Made by a program: the position numbers and the translations under genes. DNA of 10,000 nucleotides from Methanospirillum hungatei (GTDB lineage: Archaea > Halobacteriota > Methanomicrobia > Methanomicrobiales > Methanospirillaceae): the NCBI RefSeq assembly GCF_020216685.1, contig NZ_JAIWNS010000043.1:1-10000 (forward strand), written 5' to 3'. This document shows, in pieces, positions 1-5,562 of this stretch (position 1 is its first letter; each line of letters starts with the position of its first letter). Under the pieces are notes generated by a model. It did no database searches. It was not told the origin of the DNA and worked only from the letters and a program-made list of their open reading frames with translations.

Positions 1-30
1 ATCATAAATGTGTTGGTAAAAGAAGGCTAA

Positions 31-47
31 TTTATAGATTTAATATA
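31..47 (+). promoter_or_regulatory. Putative TATA-box region of the first kinase
   Basis: The stretch is A/T only (TTTATAGA followed by TTTAATATA). It lies about 20-25 nt ahead of the ATG at 58, the usual archaeal distance between TATA box and transcription start. The message would therefore be leaderless or nearly so, which agrees with the lack of a Shine-Dalgarno motif before this ATG. Two in-frame stops (28-30 and 46-48) rule out an in-frame upstream extension. The promoter call is by eye only. Confidence 0.3.
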
Positions 48-57
48 GGCAGCGCAT

Positions 58-1179
58 ATGCTAAGTAGTTATAAATCTACAGATTCAGGTATCGACTATT
101 TATGCTCCATTATCCTGGACATTACCGAAAAAAAGGCGTCAGAACGGCTTCTAAAGGAGATAGAGAGTCAGCAGCGTCTCATCATAGAAAACGTTCATGA
201 TCCTGTGGTCATCCTTGACTTTAACGGGAATGTCCTCTATGGAAACCCGGCAGCCTATTCCATCTGTGAATTATCCCCCGGTTCTCTGCCATCACCGCTC
301 AATATCAGGGATTTTCTTTCACCAGAATCCCTTGAAAAGAGTTTGGCTGACCTTGCAGAGATCAAGAGGACAGGAAATCCGGTTATCAATGAGTATACTC
401 TCATCACACAGTCAGGGAAGGTACGGACTGTGGAGGCTGCAGGACACCTTATTCAGTGGAACGGAGCGGATGCAGACCTGGTCTCCATTCGTGATATCAC
501 CGACCGGAAAGAGGACAAGGATGCCCTGTTGCAGGCCAACCGGAAACTTACCATCCTCTCTTCGATCACGAGGCATGATATCTTAAACCAGGTGACGGCC
601 CTTTTGGGATATCTTGAGTTACTGGCGGACCATGACCTGGATCCGGAAATTCATACATATATTGAAAAATGCCTCTCCTGTACAACCACTATCCGGAGTC
701 AGATCGCATTTACAAAACTGGTTGATGATATCAGGAATAAATCGCTCATGTGGCAGTATGCGGAACGGATGATTACTCATGTCCTTGATGGGTATTCAAT
801 CGGTCCGATAACCTGTCAGGTTGATCTGAAAGGGTTGTACCTGTATGCAGATCCGATCCTGGAAAAGGTAATCTTCACGCTGATTGAAAATTCCATCAGG
901 CACGGGGATCATGTCACCAGGATTGCTTTTTCCTACCAGATTGATGATGGAGACTGTATCTTTGTGTATGAAGATGACGGATCTGGTATTTTGGATGATG
1001 AGAAGGAGAAGATCTTCAGGCAGGGGTATGGGAAACACACCGGCCTTGGGCTATTTCTCATCAGGGAGATTCTGGCAATTAATAAAATGACCATATCGGA
1101 GACCGGTACTTTGGGTTCTGGAGCACGGTTTGAGATCCGTGTCCCTGCAGGGAAATGGGTGGTGAAAGAGGGGGTGTGA
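58..1179 (+). CDS. Cytoplasmic PAS-domain sensor histidine kinase, apparently 5'-truncated
   Basis: This 373-residue protein has no signal peptide or membrane segment and should be a soluble ATP-dependent histidine autokinase. Residues 8-26 (ending LDITEKK) look like the last strand of a PAS/PAC domain whose beginning is missing. A complete PAS domain follows at about 38-150, ending IRDITDRK. The H-box is TRHDILNQ with candidate phospho-histidine H173, and it lacks the proline of the usual HE-x-R-x-PL motif. The HATPase domain shows the N-box (IEN278SIRHG), G1 (EDDGSG, 305-310), F-box (KIFRQGYG) and G2 (TGLGLFL, 328-334). ATG 58 is the first possible start after in-frame stops at 28 and 46. 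The catalytic half closely resembles that of the next kinase, and both end VP(A/S)GKW. No receiver domain is present. The kinase assignment is secure. Whether the protein is a natural short form or a remnant of a longer multi-PAS kinase is open. Confidence 0.88.
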   Translation: MLSSYKSTDSGIDYLCSIILDITEKKASERLLKEIESQQRLIIENVHDPVVILDFNGNVLYGNPAAYSICELSPGSLPSPLNIRDFLSPESLEKSLADLAEIKRTGNPVINEYTLITQSGKVRTVEAAGHLIQWNGADADLVSIRDITDRKEDKDALLQANRKLTILSSITRHDILNQVTALLGYLELLADHDLDPEIHTYIEKCLSCTTTIRSQIAFTKLVDDIRNKSLMWQYAERMITHVLDGYSIGPITCQVDLKGLYLYADPILEKVIFTLIENSIRHGDHVTRIAFSYQIDDGDCIFVYEDDGSGILDDEKEKIFRQGYGKHTGLGLFLIREILAINKMTISETGTLGSGARFEIRVPAGKWVVKEGV

Positions 1180-1243
1180 TAAGGCCGGGGGTTCCTTTTG
1201 GTATCCTTCTCAGGGAAGATGGCCGGGATCCTTATCATGTCAG

Positions 1244-1251
1244 AAGTATAT
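1244..1251 (+). promoter_or_regulatory. Possible TATA box before the second kinase
   Basis: AAGTATAT is the best TATA-like element in the 136-nt gap between the two kinases. A start about 25 nt downstream, near 1275, would leave a leader of roughly 40 nt that contains the Shine-Dalgarno sequence at 1301-1307. The rest of the gap shows nothing recognisable. Cotranscription with the first kinase is equally possible. Confidence 0.25.
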
Positions 1252-1300
1252 CCATCTTATCTGAATATGATGGTTCAGGGATCTGGTGGATGGGAGTGGG

Positions 1301-1307
1301 GGTGAGG
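1301..1307 (+). promoter_or_regulatory. Ribosome binding site that decides the start of the second kinase
   Basis: GGTGAGG matches the GGTGA core complementary to the 3' end of archaeal 16S rRNA. It ends 8 nt before the ATG at 1316. This favours ATG 1316 over the in-frame GTG at 1286, which would add ten residues rich in Gly, Asp and Glu ahead of an otherwise well-formed signal sequence. Confidence 0.6.
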
Positions 1308-1315
1308 ATGTGGTG

Positions 1316-3514
1316 ATGATCGGAAGACGGAGGCGATATTTTTCAGGGTGGCTCATCCTCTTTCATGTTCTTCTATTTCTCTCTCTTCTCATCGCCCCGA
1401 TCCCTGCTCTCCCGGTTAGTAGTACAGAGCAGGTCAGGGACAATAGTGTCGGTTCGGATTCTCATCTGCCTTCTCTCTCTCCGGTCTCTGAAGATGTCAG
1501 GATTGGCGTGTTAGCAAACCGGGGGGAGGAGATTGCTCATATGGAGTGGGACCTGACTGCTGACTACCTCTCAGAAAAGCTTGCCCCATATCATTTCACC
1601 ATCATCCCCCTTTCTTTTCAGGAGGTAACGCCAGCCGTTCAGAACCGGAGTGTGTCATTTATCGTTGCAAATCCGTCTGTATATACCGCTCTTGAGTACT
1701 ATGGCCTTGCCCAGCGGATTGCAACCTTGCAGGTACCCGGTGATCCTGACCCGATCCCGGTCTTTGGCGGGGTGATATGTACCCGGTCTGACAATGCTGA
1801 TATCCGGACTATTGAGGATCTGAAAGGAAAACGATTTGCAGCGGTTGATCCGACATCGCTTGGCGGCTGGCATGCTGCATTCAGGGAGATACAGGAGCGG
1901 GGGCTTGACCCTGAACGGGATTTTGCTGAACTGAACTTTACCGGGACACATGATGCTGCTGTCCTTGCAGTTATTAATGGATATGCAGATGCAGGAACTG
2001 CCCGAAGTACCCAGCTGGAGCGGATGGCAAAAGAGGGACGGATCGATCTGAACCAAATCCGGGTTATCAATGATCAGAGCCAGGTATATCCATGGTATCC
2101 ATACCGGATATCCACCCGTATGTATCCGGAATGGGCATTTGCTGCGGTTTCCGGGACGAATCTGACCCTGAGCATGGCGGTATCTGTTGCCCTCCTGATG
2201 ATGGATGCAGATGATCCGGCTGCACTGGCTGCAAGAAGTGCAGGATGGGCGATTCCCCAGGACCATTCGTCGGTTCATGAACTTCTCAGGACTTTACATC
2301 TGCCTCCTTATGAGGATTACAGGATACCTACCGTTCAAGAGGTGTTCAGGCATTTCTGGCTGACTATTCTTGCGATTCTGGGTGGGATTGCAATTCTTTC
2401 TCTCCTTCTTGTGAATACCTGGCACACGAAACAGGAACTTAAAAGAGCCCTGATGCAGGGACAGGAACAGGAACGGATTATGAAAACCCTGATCAGTAAT
2501 CTGCCAGGGGTTGTGTACCGGTGTGCAAACGATAAAGACTGGACGATGATGTATATCAGTGACGGGTGCAGGCAACTGACGGGGTATGAGCCGGAAGATT
2601 TCATCGGAAATAAAACTCTTTCCAATAACGATATCATCCATCCTGAGTATCGCGACGATATCTGGGATATCTGGCAGAAAAAATTGCAGATGAACGATTA
2701 CTTCGAGGGTGAATATCCGATTATCACCCGGAATGGAGAGACCAGATGGGTGTGGGAGCGGGGAAGGGGGATTTTTGGCGATGACGGGACGATCCTCTTC
2801 CTTGAAGGGTTCATTTCAGACATTACCGACCGGAAACAGATGGATGAAGCGCTGAAGGAGTCTTATCAGAAGATCCGTCTTTTAACCGGCCTGACCAGGC
2901 ATGATATTCTCAATCAGCTGACCTCCATGCAGCTCTGTCATGACCTGGCACGTGACAGCGAGAACATGGAGGAGTGTATGACCTTTGTGGACCGGGCATC
3001 TGCCATTGGAAAACGAATTGAGGCAACCATTGGGTTTACCCGTGAATATGAAGCATTCGGGACAGCCGGATCAGGATGGCAGCAGGTATGTAAGGTTATC
3101 GAATCTGCAAAAACCGAACTCTCTCCGGGTGAGGTCATTATTGAAAACCTGGTTCCTTCTGACCTGACCGTCTATGCAGATCCCATCATCCGGAAGGTAT
3201 TCACAACGCTTCTTGATAATGCCATCCGCCATGGGAGAACGGTAACCAGGATTCGGTTTTCTGCACGGGAAGAGAATGGGTCCATGATCCTTATCTGTGA
3301 GGATGACGGGGTCGGAATTGCTGAAGAGGAGAAGACCCGTATCTTCCAGCGGGGATATGGAGCACATACGGGTATCGGCCTCTTTTTAGCACGGGAGATA
3401 CTCTCGATTACCGGACTTGATATCTGTGAGACCGGAACACCGGGAGAAGGGGCCAGGTTTGAGATATGGGTACCATCCGGGAAGTGGAGGAGAACAGGGG
3501 ATATCCGTTCATGA
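1316..3514 (+). CDS. Membrane sensor histidine kinase with PhnD/TtrS-like extracytoplasmic domain and PAS domain
   Basis: From ATG 1316 the product is 732 residues. A basic start (RRRR) and a hydrophobic segment at about 11-31 form a signal peptide or first anchor. Residues 60-335 resemble the phosphate/phosphonate substrate-binding family (PhnD, and the sensor part of TtrS). Signs are the IGVLANRG opening, IVANPSVYTALEYYG, LKGKRFAAVDPTSLGG and the closing WAIPQDHSSVHELLRTLHLPPY. A membrane segment lies at about 346-366. A PAS domain spans 395-506 and ends SDITDRK. The H-box TRHDILNQ carries H529. The N-box is LLDN635AIRHG, G1 is DDGVG (663-667) and G2 is TGIGLFL. It should bind a small ligand outside the cell and autophosphorylate inside. 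The ligand cannot be told from sequence, and no tetrathionate-reductase or phosphonate genes lie nearby. The stop overlaps a following ATG (ATGA at 3511-3514), as in coupled operons. The catalytic half is paralogous to the preceding kinase. Confidence 0.9.
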   Translation: MIGRRRRYFSGWLILFHVLLFLSLLIAPIPALPVSSTEQVRDNSVGSDSHLPSLSPVSEDVRIGVLANRGEEIAHMEWDLTADYLSEKLAPYHFTIIPLSFQEVTPAVQNRSVSFIVANPSVYTALEYYGLAQRIATLQVPGDPDPIPVFGGVICTRSDNADIRTIEDLKGKRFAAVDPTSLGGWHAAFREIQERGLDPERDFAELNFTGTHDAAVLAVINGYADAGTARSTQLERMAKEGRIDLNQIRVINDQSQVYPWYPYRISTRMYPEWAFAAVSGTNLTLSMAVSVALLMMDADDPAALAARSAGWAIPQDHSSVHELLRTLHLPPYEDYRIPTVQEVFRHFWLTILAILGGIAILSLLLVNTWHTKQELKRALMQGQEQERIMKTLISNLPGVVYRCANDKDWTMMYISDGCRQLTGYEPEDFIGNKTLSNNDIIHPEYRDDIWDIWQKKLQMNDYFEGEYPIITRNGETRWVWERGRGIFGDDGTILFLEGFISDITDRKQMDEALKESYQKIRLLTGLTRHDILNQLTSMQLCHDLARDSENMEECMTFVDRASAIGKRIEATIGFTREYEAFGTAGSGWQQVCKVIESAKTELSPGEVIIENLVPSDLTVYADPIIRKVFTTLLDNAIRHGRTVTRIRFSAREENGSMILICEDDGVGIAEEEKTRIFQRGYGAHTGIGLFLAREILSITGLDICETGTPGEGARFEIWVPSGKWRRTGDIRS

Positions 3515-3736
3515 GATTGAGGTATAAGAGGTCAAAAAGCACCGGTATTATTCTTCATGATAATTCTTCTTCTGGGATGCTCCGGCTCTCTCTCTGATCC
3601 TGGAATTCGACAATCTCCGGTTACCTCTCCTCAATTTCCGTATTCATACTCTCCGGATTATTATGCTACCCGTCTTGTATCGGGGTCCCCGGCACAGGAT
3701 ACCTTTCGGGCATTTGATAATCTGGTCTTTAATTAA
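3511..3736 (+). pseudogene. Small lipoprotein gene, apparently frameshifted
   Basis: ATG 3511 overlaps the kinase stop (ATGA) and opens MRLRYKRSK, a basic lipoprotein-type n-region, but that frame ends at 3595-3597 after 28 codons. One frame over, the sequence reads VLFFMIILLLGC, a hydrophobic core with the lipobox LLGC. It continues as an S/P/Y-rich chain of 59 residues (counted from ATG 3557) to TAA 3734-3736. Losing one A from the A5 run at 3534-3538 would join the two parts into a single protein of about 74 residues with an ideal lipoprotein signal. A frameshift or a sequencing error therefore explains the pattern well. The alternative is a real 59-residue ORF from ATG 3557, but that start has no good ribosome site and no basic n-region. 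The joined protein would still be short for a lipoprotein, so the 3' end may also be missing. The mature part is not recognised. Confidence 0.45.
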
Positions 3737-3745
3737 AACGATAAT

Positions 3746-3779
3746 GGTCTAATTGTGATTAGTACTAATCGTGATTAGA
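3746..3779 (+). repeat. Upstream copy of a 34-bp direct repeat built from two 14-bp palindromes
   Basis: After GGT come CTAATTGTGATTAG (3749-3762), a TA spacer and CTAATCGTGATTAG (3765-3778). The same 34 bp recur at 4055-4088, 309 bp downstream, with two mismatches. The arms CTAAT/ATTAG are perfect inverted repeats, so each unit is a candidate dimeric-protein binding site. The 16-bp period places the two sites about one and a half helical turns apart. Confidence 0.8.
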
Positions 3780-3815
3780 TTTTTTGTGGGTTTTCAGAAA
3801 GAGCGTATGAATTAG
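3771..3815 (+). pseudogene. Possible decayed 5' end of a second DUF234-type ATPase gene
   Basis: The upstream repeat contains a GTG at 3771 in the same place as the ATPase start GTG at 4080. Translation gives MIRFFVGFQKERMN and then TAG. The intact gene reads MIRHFINRHKEL, and this ATPase family typically begins with F-(V/I)-(G/N)-R-x-x-E-L. By eye, 16 of 31 bases match just past the repeat. Beyond 3815 no frame resembles the ATPase. It is at most a start-codon remnant, or chance similarity next to a duplicated operator. Confidence 0.25.
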
Positions 3816-3907
3816 GGTTTTTTGGATTTTACTGGATTAAAGTAGACTCTTTATACATAACTTGGTTCGCATAATTTTATACCCGCTATAACCGCACAAT
3901 CATATTA

Positions 3908-3929
3908 CACAATTTTACCGAAAATTGTG
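3908..3929 (+). terminator. Perfect 9-bp hairpin, terminator-like
   Basis: CACAATTTT (3908-3916), a 4-nt loop ACCG and AAAATTGTG (3921-3929) form a perfect inverted repeat. A T5 run follows about 8 nt downstream (GTTTTTC, 3938-3944). The stem is mostly A/T, so it would be weak as RNA. It may end the kinase transcript or serve as a DNA-binding palindrome. Confidence 0.35.
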
Positions 3930-3989
3930 CATTACAGTTTTTCTATTGCAAAATTTTCAGAACGTCAGGATAGGTATATTCTGGATGCT

Positions 3990-4013
3990 CTTATTATCTT
4001 ATTATCTTATTAT
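3990..4013 (+). repeat. Three tandem copies of CTTATTAT
   Basis: The 8-mer CTTATTAT occurs three times head to tail without mismatch, directly upstream of the ATPase promoter. It is a simple-sequence repeat prone to slippage. Its position 28 nt before the TATA-like element could let copy-number changes alter promoter spacing or bending, but this is speculation. Confidence 0.7.
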
Positions 4014-4040
4014 TGTTCGATCAAAAATCAGACCGGTAGA

Positions 4041-4052
4041 TTTTTATAATAA
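4041..4052 (+). promoter_or_regulatory. TATA box of the DUF234-type ATPase gene
   Basis: TTTTTATAATAA is centred near 4047. A transcription start about 25 nt downstream, near 4072, falls between the two palindromes. It lies about 8 nt before the GTG start at 4080, which predicts a nearly leaderless message and agrees with the absence of a Shine-Dalgarno motif. Confidence 0.5.
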
Positions 4053-4054
4053 TT

Positions 4055-4088
4055 GGTCTAATCATGATTAGTACTAATCGTGATTAGA
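4055..4088 (+). promoter_or_regulatory. Tandem palindromic operator overlapping the ATPase start codon
   Basis: This is the downstream copy of the 34-bp repeat. CTAATCATGATTAG (4058-4071) is a perfect 14-bp palindrome. After TA comes CTAATCGTGATTAG (4074-4087), palindromic except for its centre. The pair lies just downstream of the TATA box and covers the predicted transcription start and the GTG start codon (4080-4082). A dimeric regulator bound here would block initiation, so a repressor site is the natural reading. The regulator is unknown. The ATPase itself carries a winged-helix-like segment and is one candidate. Confidence 0.6.
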
Positions 4089-5447
4089 CATTTTATCAAT
4101 AGGCATAAAGAACTTCAGGTTCTGGAAAAAGAGTGGGATAAACCTACGGCAAGTCTGATTATCGTATATGGTCGGCGCAGGATTGGAAAAACCCGGCTTT
4201 TATCAGAATTCACCCGTGATAAATCAGGAGTATTATTTTTTGCAGAAGATACTGCTCCACGTGTTCAAATTGAAGGGCTGAAAACTCTTATTTCCCAGTA
4301 TCTTCAAGACCCTCTTCTTGCAGATCTTCCAATCTACACATGGTCACAATTATTTGATTATCTCAGTTCACATCAACCGAATCAACGCTCTTATCTCATC
4401 ATTGATGAGTTTAGTTACCTGATTAAATCAGATCAATCGGTGTTATCTGCTATTCAGAAAGCGTGGGATATGCGACTTTCCGCATCACCATGGGTAATAA
4501 TTCTGACTGGTTCACTCCTGGGCCTGATGAGTGATGCTGCGTTATCCCACACTTCACCACTTTATGGACGAAGAGATCGGGATATTCTTTTAAAATCCCT
4601 TCCATTCTCAGAAGCCAAAAAATTCCTTCAGGGTTCATTCGAAACATGTCTCCAGATGTACTTTATTATTGGAGGAATTCCTGAATATCTAAACCGGGCA
4701 GGAGAATATTCTGATATTGATGCTTTTACGTCGAATGAATTCTATGATATGTTTGGGTATTTCTATCGAGAACCATATTTCTTATTATCACAGGAATTTC
4801 GGGAATTGAAGATATATCAGTCCATTTTGGGGTCGCTTGCTTCCGGAAGAACAACACCATCAGAAATTGCGACATCTATTGGATTAGATACCCGGAATCT
4901 CTATCCCTATCTTGAGAGTATGATACGGCTTGGATTTGTTGAGAAAGAATCTTCCATAATTGGCAGCCCCAAAAAAAGTATCTATAGAATATCGGATTCA
5001 CTTCTGGATTTCTGGTACACATTTGTCTTTCCGAACAGGAGATTTATTGAACTCTCTCATCCTCTGACTCCCGCCCATACACATTTTTTTGGCAGGAAGT
5101 TTGAAGTTTTCATCCGGGAGGAAGTAATATCCCGCTTGTATCCCGGACAGGATGCCGGCAGATGGTGGCATAAAGAAGAGGAGATTGACTGTATTGTTTT
5201 TGATTCACGAAACCATTCGGTTGTTTTTTGTGAATGTAAATATTCTCGATTAACCCTCTCAAAGGCATATCAGGTTCTTCATACGCTGGAAAAAAAGGCT
5301 GAACTGGTTCCATTTGATATGAATGTATGGAAATCTAAAAAATTCTGCTTATTTGTCAGGAATGTAGAAGAAAAAGAGAAATTGATGAAGGAAAGATATC
5401 TGGTATACGACATTCGTGATATTGAAAAATTATATTCTGATGCCTGA
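4080..5447 (+). CDS. Archaeal AAA ATPase (ATPase_2 domain) with C-terminal DUF234 nuclease-like domain
   Basis: This 455-residue protein opens FINRHKELQVLEKEW, the usual start of this archaeal ATPase family. It has Walker A at 31-38 (GRRRIGKT, K37) and Walker B at 105-110 (YLIIDE, D109/E110). A sensor segment ILTGSLLGLM (141-150) and GRRDRDI (163-169) follow. Residues 240-290 look like a winged helix (SEIATSIGLDTRNLYPYLESMIRLGFVEKE). The C-terminal DUF234 region carries EEIDCIVF (367-374) and CECK (384-387), matching the D...ExK core of PD-(D/E)XK folds. GTG 4080 is the only plausible start after the in-frame stop at 4065 and lies inside a palindromic operator. There is no signal peptide. The sequence is visibly more AT-rich than its neighbours, and the gene interrupts a sensory gene set, which suggests separate acquisition. 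The family's function is unknown. Proposed links to mobile elements or defence are inference. Confidence 0.92.
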   Translation: MIRHFINRHKELQVLEKEWDKPTASLIIVYGRRRIGKTRLLSEFTRDKSGVLFFAEDTAPRVQIEGLKTLISQYLQDPLLADLPIYTWSQLFDYLSSHQPNQRSYLIIDEFSYLIKSDQSVLSAIQKAWDMRLSASPWVIILTGSLLGLMSDAALSHTSPLYGRRDRDILLKSLPFSEAKKFLQGSFETCLQMYFIIGGIPEYLNRAGEYSDIDAFTSNEFYDMFGYFYREPYFLLSQEFRELKIYQSILGSLASGRTTPSEIATSIGLDTRNLYPYLESMIRLGFVEKESSIIGSPKKSIYRISDSLLDFWYTFVFPNRRFIELSHPLTPAHTHFFGRKFEVFIREEVISRLYPGQDAGRWWHKEEEIDCIVFDSRNHSVVFCECKYSRLTLSKAYQVLHTLEKKAELVPFDMNVWKSKKFCLFVRNVEEKEKLMKERYLVYDIRDIEKLYSDA

Positions 5448-5474
5448 TGCGAGAAAACTTCCGGAAGATCAGGA

Positions 5475-5512
5475 TCTGCAGAACTTGAAAACCTTCATGA
5501 TCCTTTAAGATA
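5475..5512 (+). terminator. Weak terminator-like inverted repeat after the ATPase gene
   Basis: AGGATC and GATCCT flank a loop of about 22 nt and are followed by TTTAAG. This is the only candidate stem in the short gap behind the ATPase. The long loop and brief T run make the call weak. Confidence 0.2.
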
Positions 5513-5532
5513 ATATGATTCTGAATACGTCT

Positions 5533-5552
5533 ACTCCCTAAGTTCGGGGAGT
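5533..5552 (+). promoter_or_regulatory. Leader hairpin touching the ribosome binding site of the secreted protein
   Basis: ACTCCC (5533-5538) and GGGAGT (5547-5552) can form a 6-bp stem with an 8-nt loop. The stem ends one nucleotide before GGAGG (5554-5558), the Shine-Dalgarno sequence of ATG 5563. CTCC in the left arm could instead pair with GGAG of the ribosome site, so two exclusive folds are possible. A TATA-like AATATGAT near 5512-5519 could start such a leader. Regulation by this fold is inference. Confidence 0.3.
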
Positions 5553-5562
5553 CGGAGGATCA

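Larger units (their letters stand above)
3780..4040. other. AT-rich intergenic region without an intact gene
   Basis: No frame here has convincing coding character. The stretch is markedly more AT-rich than the kinases. It holds a TATA-like CTTTATACATAAC near 3849-3861, a perfect hairpin at 3908-3929, a T-rich run after it and a CTTATTAT tandem repeat at 3990-4013. A short untranslated RNA running from about 3880 through the hairpin is conceivable but unsupported. Confidence 0.5.

Noticed and set aside
1286..1315. GTG 1286 as the start of the second kinase
   Set aside because: It would place an acidic, glycine-rich ten-residue stretch before the signal sequence, while ATG 1316 has a GGTGAGG site at good spacing.
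1655..2278. 207-codon open frame on the minus strand
   Set aside because: It lies entirely within the binding domain of the second kinase, whose family match is clear. The antisense frame has no recognisable domain and odd composition.
1316..3514. Naming the second kinase TtrS
   Set aside because: The binding domain has the TtrS/PhnD look, but there are no tetrathionate reductase genes or TtrR regulator here and the cytoplasmic half differs.
3746..4088. Repeats as a CRISPR array
   Set aside because: There are only two 34-bp copies 309 bp apart, the internal 16-bp period has no spacers, and no cas genes are present.
3746..4088. The 34-bp repeats as ends of an insertion sequence
   Set aside because: They are direct rather than inverted, enclose no transposase, and the second one is part of the ATPase promoter and start.
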